From: Lachnoclostridium sp.
GTDB taxonomy: Bacteria; Bacillota; Clostridia; Lachnospirales; Lachnospiraceae
NCBI GenBank assembly: GCA_023665475.1
Contig: JAMPEB010000004.1
Span: 26,874 to 90,873 of the forward strand
DNA: 64,000 bases
Direction of reading: 5' to 3'
The notes under the pieces are model-generated. The model was not told the origin of the DNA and made no database searches. It worked only from the letters and a program-made list of their open reading frames with translations. Positions 34,346 through 44,400 of the stretch are shown here, piece after piece. Position 1 is the first letter of the stretch; each line of letters opens with the position of its first letter. A program made the translations under genes and the position numbers.

Positions 34346-35467
34346 ATGGACGAGAAGAAAAACTCAATATTTACCATAGGGATTGTGGCGGCCATCCTTC
34401 TTGCTTTTACCGCGGCGGATTTTTTTCATGGGGACAGGGTTTTTTCGGAGACGGAGAACCGGCTTTTGGCAAAGAAACCGAAGTTTGCAAGAGAAGCCTT
34501 TTTAAGGGGAGATTTCGGGAAAGAGTATGAAAATTATTTAACAGACCAATTTGTGAGCCGCGATAAGTGGGTGAATATCAAAACGCGGACAGACATTTTC
34601 TTCCGGAAAAAGGATATCAATGAAGTTTATCTGGGAAAAGACGATTATCTGATAGAGCGGCATCTGCCGGAGAATTACAGCGGGGAGCTGGAAGAGGAAA
34701 AGATAGCCCTGCTGGGAAAATTGACGGATGAGTGGGGCGCAAGGGTGATGCTTGTACCGACGGCGGATAATATTTTGCAGGAAAAACTCCCTGCCTATGC
34801 GGATTACTATGATGAGAGCAGATTTTTGGAAAAAGTGCGGGAGCGGGTGGGAGAACGCAGCTATATTGATGTATATGGCATGTTGGAAGCCCACAACGAG
34901 GAAGAAATTTATTATCACACAGACCGCCATTGGACCAGTCTGGGCGCCTATTACGGATATCTGGTGTGGACCAGGGAGACTTTGAGTTTTCTGTATCCGT
35001 ACAACCCACAAAACATGACAACTGTGTCGGATAATTTCCGGGGAGATCTTATCTCCCGTATTCCGGGCTTAGAAGGCGCGGATAAAATTCAGATTTTTCC
35101 GGAGACAAAAGAAAGACCCATATCCATTACCTATGACTTTAAGAAAACGGCAGATTCTTTTTACGAAGAGAGCTATCTGACAGGGGAGAATCCCTATGGA
35201 TATTTTCTGGATGATGCACATGGAGTTTTGGAGATTCATACGGATTATCAAACTGGCAGAACGCTGTTTTTGATCAAGGATTCCTGTGCCAACTGTATGA
35301 TACCTCTTTTACAGCCTCACTACAGCCGTATTTATGTGGTGGACTTGCAGTATTACAGCGGCTCCCTGTCCCGGCTTATGGAAAGCTGTAAGCCGGAGAA
35401 TGGCATGGATGTGCTGGTACTCTATGACTGCATTCACTTTTTGGAGGATTTTCAATATTTAGAATAA
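34346..35467 (+). CDS. DHHW-family protein (AlgJ/AlgX-like partner of MBOAT)
   Basis: 373 residues. One N-terminal membrane helix (about 8-27), then an extracytoplasmic SGNH-like domain. The sequence YHTDRHWTSLGAYYGY near residue 195 is the DHHW-type motif (here DRHW), and FSETENRLLAKKPKF near residue 35 is a common N-terminal feature of the family. These proteins accept or transfer O-acyl groups in surface polysaccharide acetylation with an MBOAT partner, encoded here just upstream. The final block contains LFLIKDSCANCMIPLL with Asp-Ser in the place expected for the catalytic serine. A GGAG-type site precedes the ATG. Confidence 0.85.
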   Translation: MDEKKNSIFTIGIVAAILLAFTAADFFHGDRVFSETENRLLAKKPKFAREAFLRGDFGKEYENYLTDQFVSRDKWVNIKTRTDIFFRKKDINEVYLGKDDYLIERHLPENYSGELEEEKIALLGKLTDEWGARVMLVPTADNILQEKLPAYADYYDESRFLEKVRERVGERSYIDVYGMLEAHNEEEIYYHTDRHWTSLGAYYGYLVWTRETLSFLYPYNPQNMTTVSDNFRGDLISRIPGLEGADKIQIFPETKERPISITYDFKKTADSFYEESYLTGENPYGYFLDDAHGVLEIHTDYQTGRTLFLIKDSCANCMIPLLQPHYSRIYVVDLQYYSGSLSRLMESCKPENGMDVLVLYDCIHFLEDFQYLE

Positions 35468-35513
35468 TGATATAACCGTCACTGCGGACAATGGCGGATG
35501 AAAGGTTGCATAT

Positions 35514-36371
35514 ATGACGGATTTGGGAATACCACAGAACACCATTGCGGTGTTGCAAAAATATCAGTTTACTTTTCAAAAAAAGTACGGGCAGAATTTC
35601 CTGATTGACGCCGGAGTGCGGGAACGCATCATAAGCGCAGCGGATATTACAAAAGAAGACTGTGTGCTGGAAATCGGTCCGGGCATCGGTACGATGACGC
35701 AGTGTCTGGCGCAAAAGGCAGGAGAAGTCATTGCCGTGGAAATTGACAGGGCATTAATCCCTATTTTGGAAGATACCCTGTCGGATTACGGAAATATAAC
35801 CATTATAAATGATGATATCCTGAAAGTGGATATTGCTAAAATTGTGGAAGAAAAAAACGGGGGCAGACCGATTAAAGTGGTGGCAAATCTGCCCTATTAT
35901 ATCACGACGCCCATTATTATGGGGCTGTTTGAGGGAGGCGTACCTTTAAAAAGCATTACCGTGATGGTGCAGAAGGAAGTGGCGCAGCGCATGCAGGTGG
36001 GGCCGGGGACGAAGGATTACGGCGCGCTGTCTCTTGCGGTACAATATTATGCCCGGCCGGAAATCGTGGCTAATGTGCCGCCCAACTGTTTTATCCCGCG
36101 TCCCAATGTGGGCAGCGCCGTAATCCGGCTGACCCGTTATGAGAAGCCGCCGGTGGAGGTGGCGGATGAAAAAAGGATGTTTGTGCTGATTAAGGCGGTC
36201 TTTATGCATAGAAGGAAAACGCTGATAAATGCGCTGACAAATGCGCCGGAGCTTCAAATTTCCAAAGAAGATGTGCTGCGGGTATTGGCGGAAATGGAAC
36301 TTCCCGCCACCGTAAGAGGGGAAACATTTACTCTGGAGCAGTTTGCAAAATTGAGTAACCGGCTGGAGTGA
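35514..36371 (+). CDS. rsmA: 16S rRNA dimethyladenosine transferase RsmA (KsgA)
   Basis: 285 residues, full length. It dimethylates two adjacent adenines in helix 45 of 16S rRNA using S-adenosylmethionine, late in small-subunit assembly. QNFLIDAGVRERII, the SAM motif LEIGPGIGTMTQ, the acidic EIDRALIPIL and the catalytic NLPYYITTPI are all present, and the C-terminal helical domain is intact. AAAGG lies shortly before the ATG. It follows the DHHW gene after 46 bp and precedes the strong promoter of the gene at 36499. Confidence 0.96.
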   Translation: MTDLGIPQNTIAVLQKYQFTFQKKYGQNFLIDAGVRERIISAADITKEDCVLEIGPGIGTMTQCLAQKAGEVIAVEIDRALIPILEDTLSDYGNITIINDDILKVDIAKIVEEKNGGRPIKVVANLPYYITTPIIMGLFEGGVPLKSITVMVQKEVAQRMQVGPGTKDYGALSLAVQYYARPEIVANVPPNCFIPRPNVGSAVIRLTRYEKPPVEVADEKRMFVLIKAVFMHRRKTLINALTNAPELQISKEDVLRVLAEMELPATVRGETFTLEQFAKLSNRLE

Positions 36372-36414
36372 CAGAGGGGCTCGCATACTTTTTTACACAA
36401 GATGTAGTTTGTTT

Positions 36415-36444
36415 TTGACAGACGCATACATGGTATGGTATAAT
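36415..36444 (+). promoter_or_regulatory. Promoter of the TPR-protein/glgB unit
   Basis: TTGACA (36415-36420), an 18-bp spacer and TATAAT (36439-36444), 55 bp before the start codon. Confidence 0.82.
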
Positions 36445-36498
36445 AAGACCAAAAGAGCAAATATAATACCATATCGATAAGTAAAGGATGCGAATACC

Positions 36499-39282
36499 TT
36501 GGATAAATATGAATACAAAATAAAAGCAGATGAAATCAAAGACCTGATAGCACAAGGCAATTATACCCAGGCGGCAGAGCTTGCCGATTCCATAGACTGG
36601 CGCAGGGTAAAAAGTGTGATGATGCTTTGTACAATCAGCGATTTGTACAAAATCAACCGAAGATATGAGGATGCCAAAGACTTGCTTTTGCTGGCATATG
36701 AACGCAGACCCGGAGGACGGACAATCTGCTATTCTTTGTGCGAGCTTTCCCTGAAAACGGAAGATTTTGTTCAGGCAGTGGAATATTATAAAGAGTTTAT
36801 ATCGGTGGCGCCAAAGGATCCGGGGCGTTATATCCTGCAGTACAAAATTTTCGAGGCGCAGAATGTGAGTCTGGAGGAGCGCATAGAAGTTTTGGAAGAA
36901 CTGAAGAAACGGGATTATCGGGAAAAGTGGGCTTATGAACTGGCATATTTGTACCATAGAATAGGATTGGCAACCCGCTGCGTGGAAGAATGTGACGAGA
37001 TGGTGCTTTGGTTCGGCGAGGGAAGATATGTGGTGAAGGCATTGGAGCTTAAGCAGCTCCACCAGCCGCTCACACCGGAGCAGCAGGAAATTTATGATCA
37101 TCGTTTTCATGAAGGGCAGCCTTCCCGGTCTTCCGCAGAGGAGCAGGAGGATGTGGAATTTTCTGAGGGTATGTATGTGCCGAACGGAGATACCCGGATT
37201 TATGAGGCAGTTCGGTTCCCTGAAGAGGAGATGTCCGGAGAGATATTTGCCGCAGAGGATTTTGAAGAGAACGGGGAACAGGATTCCGATTTAGATATCC
37301 AGGTCAAAATTATGGATATGGGAAGGTACAACACCATCAATCTGCAGGAAGAATTGGCGGCAAGTCTGCGGGAAGTGTCCGAAGAGGAGGAATCCTCAAT
37401 AAGCGACCCGTTTGCGCAGTCCCTGATGCGGTCCATGCTGGAATCCGATACCGAATCCTTGGATATGCCTGAAATTGATGAAGTGGATGAAGAAGATTTG
37501 GAGCCGGAAACCGCACACAAGAATATTATAAAATCGGAAGTATTTTTCGGCGAAACCATAGAAATGAGCGAGGTACAGGCTGCCCTCAGAGCGGAAACGC
37601 AAGTCCCGGATACCATGAGCGGTGTATCGGACAAAGAAGTTTCACAGACTTCTCCTGCGGTCGAAGAAAAAGTCGATGTCACTGCAGAAACGGTTATGCA
37701 GCAGATGCAGTGGGAAAATACGAGACAGGTTATGGCGGCGCAGCCGCCCAGAGAGATGGCGGAAGTGCTGGCGCAGGAGTCCGACGGACAACTGAGTCTG
37801 GTTATGCCGGAAAAACCCAATATTGAGAAGCAGATTACCGGACAATTGCGCATAGAAGATATTCTTACCGAATGGGAGCGCTTGAAAAAGGAGAATGAGG
37901 AGAAAGGCAGAGAGGAAGTCCGCAAGCATGTGTTGGCGCAGACCGGAGATATGTTTACAGAGTTTGAAGCTTCCATCAGGGACGGCCTTCTGGAAAAATT
38001 GGAAAAAGACGAAGGCATTGAGCGGGATACGAATCTGAATATAGATGAAGAAGTCTTTAAACTGGAAGAGTTGAGCAAGACGGATGGGATTGAGGAAGAT
38101 GCAGGGCAATTTGATGAGATTGAGGAAAGCGAAACCTTTGAAGAAGAACCGGAAGAGAGTCTTAAGCCAGAGGAAGAAGAAACCTTTGACTTTGAGGAGC
38201 AGAAGGAGCAGGAAGCTTATGAAACTCTTGAAACAGAGGAGACAGTCGTTGCAGAGAAAGAGGAACCCGAAGAGAAAGAAATTATTGCGGAGAACCCTGA
38301 GCCTGAAGAAAGCGAAAACATGGAAGAAGCTTATGACGATTCGGAACCAAGGGAAAGCGAAGAGCCGGAAAGCGCAGCCTTTGCAGAAAGCCTTGAACCT
38401 GAGGAAGAAGCGGAAATCCCCGAAGCGCAGCCTGTTTCTGAAAGCGCTGAGGAACCGCAAGTATATCAGGATTCGGTAGAGGAAGAACCTGTGCAGGAAG
38501 CCGTGGAGAGGGACAAAGTAAAAGTCCGCAGCCTCACGGAGGAAGAAAAGGAACTGTTCGCTCCTTATATACAGGGAAAGCAGGCAAAAGAGCAGTTGAT
38601 CAATGTATTGGATAATATCAGCATGGCTGCATATACCGGAAATGTGATTATTACAGGCGGCGAGGGTACGGATACCCTGACGCTTGCCAAAAATATTGTG
38701 AAGGAAATTAAGCAGACGGACAGCAATTTCTCCGGAAGAATGGCTAAGATTAGCGGAAAAGCCTTAAACAGCAAGGATGTGGAGGAATTGATCACCCAGC
38801 TTGCAAACGGCGCCCTGATTATCCAGCATGCCTTTGATATGTCTGCCAATACCGCGAGAGAACTGTATCAATCCCTGCAGCAGGAACAGCATGGTATCGT
38901 AATTATCTTAGAAGATACAAAGCATAATATGGAAAAGCTTCTTGAGCGGAACGAAGAGCTTTTGAACAGCTTTACCAATCGCATGGATGTGGAGGCGTTA
39001 AGCAATGATGCATTGGTAGCTTATGGAAAGCAATATGCAAAAGAAAAAGAATTTTCCATTGACGCGGTAGGGGTTCTTTCACTGCACACCCGGATTGAGG
39101 AATTGCAGACCATAAACCATGCAGCCACGGTGATTGATGTGCAGAACATTGTGGAGGAAGCCATTCATCATTCTAAGAGAAAGAATGTAGGTCACTTCTT
39201 TGATGTGCTTCTTGGAAAGCGATATGATGATGAAGATATGATTATTTTAGGAGAGAAGGATTTTAGTCAGAAAGAGAGGTAA
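36499..39282 (+). CDS. TPR protein with acidic linker and degenerate AAA-like domain
   Basis: 927 residues, family not firmly recognised. Residues about 1-190 are TPR-like helical repeats (AAELADSI, DAKDLLLLAYERRP, AVEYYKEFISVAP). About 200-660 is a long, very acidic, low-complexity linker (Glu-rich, with Pro). About 670-925 resembles an AAA+ domain of the CbxX/CfxQ kind by order of elements, but the P-loop reads ITGGEGTDTLTLAK, with no Lys-Thr/Ser, and a Walker B is not clear (GALIIQHAF). It may bind partners without hydrolysing ATP. The start is a TTG with AAAGGATG 9 nt upstream. It is 6 bp from glgB and very likely cotranscribed, hinting at glycogen or cell-organisation functions. Confidence 0.6.
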   Translation: MDKYEYKIKADEIKDLIAQGNYTQAAELADSIDWRRVKSVMMLCTISDLYKINRRYEDAKDLLLLAYERRPGGRTICYSLCELSLKTEDFVQAVEYYKEFISVAPKDPGRYILQYKIFEAQNVSLEERIEVLEELKKRDYREKWAYELAYLYHRIGLATRCVEECDEMVLWFGEGRYVVKALELKQLHQPLTPEQQEIYDHRFHEGQPSRSSAEEQEDVEFSEGMYVPNGDTRIYEAVRFPEEEMSGEIFAAEDFEENGEQDSDLDIQVKIMDMGRYNTINLQEELAASLREVSEEEESSISDPFAQSLMRSMLESDTESLDMPEIDEVDEEDLEPETAHKNIIKSEVFFGETIEMSEVQAALRAETQVPDTMSGVSDKEVSQTSPAVEEKVDVTAETVMQQMQWENTRQVMAAQPPREMAEVLAQESDGQLSLVMPEKPNIEKQITGQLRIEDILTEWERLKKENEEKGREEVRKHVLAQTGDMFTEFEASIRDGLLEKLEKDEGIERDTNLNIDEEVFKLEELSKTDGIEEDAGQFDEIEESETFEEEPEESLKPEEEETFDFEEQKEQEAYETLETEETVVAEKEEPEEKEIIAENPEPEESENMEEAYDDSEPRESEEPESAAFAESLEPEEEAEIPEAQPVSESAEEPQVYQDSVEEEPVQEAVERDKVKVRSLTEEEKELFAPYIQGKQAKEQLINVLDNISMAAYTGNVIITGGEGTDTLTLAKNIVKEIKQTDSNFSGRMAKISGKALNSKDVEELITQLANGALIIQHAFDMSANTARELYQSLQQEQHGIVIILEDTKHNMEKLLERNEELLNSFTNRMDVEALSNDALVAYGKQYAKEKEFSIDAVGVLSLHTRIEELQTINHAATVIDVQNIVEEAIHHSKRKNVGHFFDVLLGKRYDDEDMIILGEKDFSQKER

Positions 39283-39288
39283 GCAATT

Positions 39289-41217
39289 ATGAAGCAGGCA
39301 TCTCCGAAGAGGGAAACGGTATTTATTTCCGATGCGGATCAATATGTATTTGGACAGGGCACGCATTATGATATTTACAAGAAGCTGGGAGCGCACCTGT
39401 CGGAAGAAGACGGGGAGGAAGGAACCTATTTCGCAGTATGGGCGCCCAATGCCCAGACGGTACATATTATCGGTTCTTTTAACGGATGGAATGAAGAATC
39501 CCATCCCATGGAGCGTTTGCAGGGAGTAGGCATCTGGAAACTGTTTGTTCCGGGTGTGGGAGAAGGAGAAATGTACAAATTCCTCATTACCGCGGAGGAT
39601 GGCAGCAAGCTTTATAAGGCGGATCCTTTTGCGAACTATGCGGAATACCGCCCCGGCACCGCGTCAATTGTGACAGACTTGTCAGGATTTGAGTGGAGGG
39701 ATGACAAGTGGATTGCAGAGCGTGATAAAAAGAATATCTCGGATTTAAAGAAGGAGCCCATGGCAATTTACGAATGTCATATCGGTTCTTTTATGAAGCA
39801 TCCCAATAACGGTACGCCGGAAGGGTTTTATAATTACCGCGAATTTGCCGCTAAGATTGTGGAATATATGAAAGAAATGAAGTATACCCATATAGAGCTG
39901 ATGGGAATTGCGGAACATCCCTTTGACGGCTCCTGGGGATATCAGGTCACGGGTTATTATGCTCCCACTTCCCGTTACGGCACCCCCAAGGACTTTATGT
40001 ATCTGGTAAATGAGCTGCATAAGGCGGGAATCGGAGTGATTCTGGATTGGGTTCCCGCGCATTTTGCCACGGACGCCCACGGATTGGCAAAATTTGACGG
40101 ACAATGTATTTTTGAGCATCCCGACCCCAGAAAGGGCGAGCATCCCGATTGGGGCACCAAGATATTTAATTTTGAAAAGCCCGAGGTGAAAAATTTCCTG
40201 ATTGCCAATGTGCTGTATTGGCTGCGGGAATTCCATGTGGACGGTATCCGTGTGGACGCAGTGGCATCCATGCTGTATCTGGATTACGGAAAGAGGGACG
40301 GACAGTGGGTGCCCAACAAATTCGGCGGCAATCAGAATCTGGACGCCATTGAATTTTTCAAACATATGAATTCCGTGGTGCGGGGCACTTATCCCGGATT
40401 TTTGACCATTGCGGAAGAATCCACCGCATGGCCCAATGTGACAAGCGATATCGGTACGGACGGATTGGGATTTTCTTTCAAGTGGAATATGGGTTGGATG
40501 CATGATTTCTGCGAGTATATGAAGTTAGATCCCATATACCGTAAGGGCAACCATTATGCCATGACTTTTGCCATGACCTATAACGAGAGTGAAAATTATA
40601 TTCTGCCGCTGTCCCATGACGAGGTGGTGCATCTGAAATGTTCCATGGTGAATAAAATGCCCGGTTATACCGTGGACAAATATGCAAATCTGCGCACGGG
40701 ATATACCTATATGTTTGGACACTGCGGCAAGAAGCTTTTGTTTATGGGACAGGACTTCGGGCAGGAGCGTGAGTGGAGCGAGGAAAGAGAGCTGGACTGG
40801 TTCTTGCTGGGGGAGAAAAATAATCTCGGCATGCATGATTATATGAAGGAACTGCTGGCGCTCTACCGTAAGTATCCGGCTATGTATGAGATTGATGACA
40901 GTTGGAACGGCTTTGAGTGGATGAACGCCGATGATAAGGACAGAAGCGTGTATTCCTTTGTCCGCAAAGCGCAAAACGGCAAGAACAACCTTTTATTCGT
41001 ATTAAATATGACTCCCATTAAATGGGAAAACTATAAGGTTCCCGTGCCCAAGAAGAAAAAGTATAAGCTCTTGTTAAACAGCGACGAGGAGAGATTCGGC
41101 GGTTTTGGCACCCCGATTCCCCAAGAGCTGACGGCAAAGAAGGAGCCTTGCTGTAATCAGGAATATTCCCTTACCTTTGATCTGCCCCCTTACAGCGCTG
41201 CGGTATTTGTTTTCTAA
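39289..41217 (+). CDS. glgB: 1,4-alpha-glucan branching enzyme
   Basis: 642 residues. It makes alpha-1,6 branches in glycogen by cutting and re-joining alpha-1,4 chains. An N-terminal CBM48 domain (FAVWAPNAQTVHIIGSFNGW) is followed by a GH13 barrel. The catalytic nucleophile is in DGIRVDAVASMLYLDYG, the acid/base Glu in LTIAEESTAWP, and the third Asp in LPLSHDEVVH. A C-terminal beta domain completes the protein. GAGAGG is upstream of the ATG. No other glycogen genes are in view; the upstream partner gene encodes a TPR/AAA-like protein. Confidence 0.96.
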   Translation: MKQASPKRETVFISDADQYVFGQGTHYDIYKKLGAHLSEEDGEEGTYFAVWAPNAQTVHIIGSFNGWNEESHPMERLQGVGIWKLFVPGVGEGEMYKFLITAEDGSKLYKADPFANYAEYRPGTASIVTDLSGFEWRDDKWIAERDKKNISDLKKEPMAIYECHIGSFMKHPNNGTPEGFYNYREFAAKIVEYMKEMKYTHIELMGIAEHPFDGSWGYQVTGYYAPTSRYGTPKDFMYLVNELHKAGIGVILDWVPAHFATDAHGLAKFDGQCIFEHPDPRKGEHPDWGTKIFNFEKPEVKNFLIANVLYWLREFHVDGIRVDAVASMLYLDYGKRDGQWVPNKFGGNQNLDAIEFFKHMNSVVRGTYPGFLTIAEESTAWPNVTSDIGTDGLGFSFKWNMGWMHDFCEYMKLDPIYRKGNHYAMTFAMTYNESENYILPLSHDEVVHLKCSMVNKMPGYTVDKYANLRTGYTYMFGHCGKKLLFMGQDFGQEREWSEERELDWFLLGEKNNLGMHDYMKELLALYRKYPAMYEIDDSWNGFEWMNADDKDRSVYSFVRKAQNGKNNLLFVLNMTPIKWENYKVPVPKKKKYKLLLNSDEERFGGFGTPIPQELTAKKEPCCNQEYSLTFDLPPYSAAVFVF

Positions 41218-41242
41218 AAACCGCAGAAAATATGTAAAATGT

Positions 41243-41284
41243 GCGGCTGCACAAACTGCAATGTCGGTTTGGGCAGCCGCTTTT
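41243..41284 (+). terminator. Terminator after glgB
   Basis: GCGGCTGC (41243-41250) pairs with GCAGCCGC (41273-41280), with an inner CAAAC/GTTTG extension, and is followed by TTTT. Confidence 0.85.
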
Positions 41285-41288
41285 GGGG

Positions 41289-41316
41289 TAAAGAAAAAGA
41301 AAGAGTAAACCGAAAT
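41289..41316 (+). promoter_or_regulatory. Possible sigma-D (sigma-28) promoter of the flagellin locus
   Basis: TAAA (41289-41292) and, after 16-17 bp, ACCGAAAT (41309-41316), compared with the flagellar consensus TAAA-N15-GCCGATAA. The match is partial; the position in front of a flagellin operon supports it. Confidence 0.35.
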
Positions 41317-41348
41317 AAAAAATAGGTATCAAAACAAGGTCAAGCGAA

Positions 41349-41439
41349 AGCTGCGCAGAAACGGAAAACTTTGTAATGCTGTGCGCCCCAGAGTTTCTAT
41401 GGATAAAAATGCCGTCTGCGCGGTGGAATGAGAGGAAAT
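41349..41439 (+). promoter_or_regulatory. Candidate structured leader RNA, copy A
   Basis: The last 66 nt up to and including the ATG (41377-41442) align without gaps to 60655-60720, with 50 identical positions. Helix P2 is GCGCAG (41353-41358)/CTGTGC (41379-41384). Helix P3 is 41411-41415/41420-41424 and ends 6 nt before the ribosome binding site GAGAGG (41430-41435). P3 differs from copy B at three positions, each of which keeps the pair (G-U/G-C, C-G/U-G, U-G/C-G). It is a good candidate for translational control. I could not match it to a riboswitch class I know. Confidence 0.5.
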
Positions 41440-44400
41440 ATGCAGATTAATTTTCAGGCAGGCGATGTTTCAGAGACAGGAAAACAATATACGGAAAAGC
41501 CGCAGGCGGGGCAGCATGTGAGGAAAAGTCATGCGGAAAAAGCAGGACAAAGCGGGAAGGCACGCCGGACCGACGCATATCAGGTGGATTTTTCGTCGGG
41601 AGCAGGACAAAACTTGAATGTCCCCGGTAAAGAAAAAGGCAAATCCTTCAGTGCTTTGCAGCAGGAAGCGGGAAATATCGATGTAGATGTAATGCAGAAT
41701 TATATGACACTTATGTCAAATATTCTGTCCGAGGAAGATTATAAGGAGCTTTCGGAAGAAGGTTTCCATTTTCAAAATATAGATCCGGAACAGGCAGTGA
41801 CCATTGTGGATAAGATAAAGGCTGAGTTGGCGCGTTCCGGACAGGTGATCGTGGGTTATACGGATGATCTGGATATGGAAACTCTGGCGGCGGCGATGGG
41901 AAGCGAGGCATTGGCGCGTTCCGTTGCCGATGAGTTTGCACAGTCCGATCTGCCTTTGACACAGGAGAATGTGGAGAAGATAGGGCAGGCATGGGATATG
42001 GTATCGGAACTGGACACTCCCACACAGGGTACTTATCAGTATATGGTGGACAATGGGATGGAGCCGGAAATTTATGATTTTTATCTGGCGGAAAGCAGCG
42101 GAGCACAGACCATAGAGCAGGGAACGGCGCAGAATGCCGGAGGGTATTATGCGGAGGAAATACAGGGTTATTACACGCGAACCGCATCGCAGAATGCGGC
42201 ACAAAGCGCATCATATTCTGGAGGAACAGAAGTAAGAAGCGGGCAGCAGAAACCGGATGCAGAGGAACGGGGTCTGCAGAAACAGATTGATCAGGTGATT
42301 GACAAGGCAGGGCTTGAAGGGAACAAGGAGAACAGAGAGAGGGCGTATTGGCTGTTGGAGAAGGGGCTTCCCCTCACCGCAGAAAATTTGAAACGCCTGG
42401 ATGAACTGCATCAGGTAACATTCCCGGTGACAGAGGAGGTTTTTGCCAAGGCAGCAGCAGCCGCCATTGCCGAAGGGAAAAATCCCATTCATGCCAATCT
42501 GGCACACCCCCGCAATATTTATGAGCAGGCGGCGGAGGTGGATGTTTATTACCATTCGGAAGAGCTTTGGAACGAATTGGGAGGAGATATCACTGCGAGA
42601 AGGCAGTTGGAGGAGGTTCGCCTGCGGATGACCGCAGAGGTGAACATGAAGCTGTTAAAGAGTGGATTTTCTATCGATACGGCGCCTATGGAGCAGTTGA
42701 TAGAAGCATTAAAACAGGCGGAAAAACAGGTGGCGGAGAGCTATTTCCCCGAAGATGCACAGGCGGTGGAAAAGTATCAGCTTTACCAAAATACCAATCA
42801 GACAGTAAGGGAACTGCCCGATATGCCGGCTCAGATTTTGGGCGTCTACAGTCAGAGAGAAGAAGCATTTACCCTTGCGGAGCTTCATGCGGAGGGCAGG
42901 ACGCTTCAGGAGACTTATCAAAAGGCAAGTGAGAGTTACGAAGCGTTGATGACGGCGCCCAGAAAAGATTTGGGCGACAATATCCGCAAGGCATTTTCTA
43001 ATGTGGATGCCATTATGGAAGAGCTGGGCGTTCGTCCTGTGGAGGAAAGCAGGCGCGCCGTGCGTATTTTGGGTTACAACAGCATGGAGATTACACCGGA
43101 AAATATAGAACGGGTAATGGCTGCGGACAGACAGGTCCGGGATGTGGTAAACAAAATGACACCCGCGTCAGTTCTCAAGATGATCCGCGATGGAGTGAAC
43201 CCTTTGGAACAGAGCTTTGACGAGCTTCAGGAATATTTTGACAGCAATGAGGAAAGCTATGAGGAAGAGGCAGAAAGCTACAGCCGTTTTCTGTATGGAT
43301 TGGAACGCCAAAAGGAGATTACCGCACAGGAGAGGGATGCCTACATCGGTGTGTACAGGATGATTCATCAGATTGAAAAATCGGACGGTGCTGCCATCGG
43401 AGCGGTGATAAACAGTCAGGCCGAGCTTCAGTTTGCCAATCTGCTTTCCGCAGTGCGGAGCAGTAAATTTAAACATATGGATGTAAAGGTGGAGGATGCC
43501 TTTGGTCTCAGTCTGGAGGTTGTGAGAAAGGGAGAAACCATTGACAGCCAGATATCCAAGGCATTTGTAAGGGATGTAAAAGAAATATTGACAGAAGTGT
43601 CATATAGCAAAGAGGCGCAAGAGCGGTATCTGGCACAGGAGTTGGAACAGGTCAGGGAAGCTGCGCTTACGGATACGGAGGCGGCTGCATTGCTGCAAAG
43701 AGGCGAGGTGACGCCCGACGCAGGCAGTCTTCTGGCGGCGCAGGCTCTTTTACAGCCGGACAACAATCTTTTTGCAGCCGGTCCGTTTAAGAAGGTCCCT
43801 GATATTGCGTCGGAGGAAGGAAATGCGGAATTGGCGCAGACGGCGGAAGAACTGCTGGACGGTTTGTCGGATAAAGAGGCATTCAGGGAGAATTATCAGG
43901 AGTTTGTGGATGACCTGAGGGGGCAGTTGGAGGAGGCAAGCGTGAATCAGGCGGATACTTCTCTTGATGTCCGCAGCTTTCAAATGGTGCACAAGCAGCT
44001 TTCCATAGCGGGAAAGCTTTCGGCATCGGAGGAGTATGTCATCCCCATGTATATCGGCGAGAGACTTGCAAAGGTCAGACTCACCATGGAGCGCGGGAGC
44101 GGCGAAAAGGGAGGCGTCCACATCAGCGTGGCGCTTTCCGGGGAAGAACAGATAGAAGCACATTTTACCGTGAAAGCAGCAAGGGGTGAATCCGGAGGAA
44201 AACGAACGCTGCAGGGATTTTTGGCAGGAAATACGGAATCAGAGGTTACGAAATTGAAACGGACTGCCGATATATTCAGTGATTACATCTCGGAGGGAAG
44301 AGAAAATCTGCAAAATGTTGAGGTGGAGACGCTGCCCATTATCAGAAGGGAAGTCAATGCCGCCAATGCTTTGCCCAAATCGCCCAAGGGGAATATCATA

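Noticed and set aside
37200..38460. Long minus-strand open frames (up to about 290 codons) within the TPR-protein gene
   Set aside because: They mirror the Glu-rich linker of the plus-strand gene; no ribosome binding sites, Ser/Phe-rich nonsense composition.
39745..40503. Minus-strand 252-codon frame inside glgB
   Set aside because: glgB is unmistakable on the plus strand; the opposite frame has no family pattern.
41349..41439. Known c-di-GMP riboswitch before the flagellin locus
   Set aside because: The conserved core sequences of the c-di-GMP-I and -II classes are not present in either leader copy.
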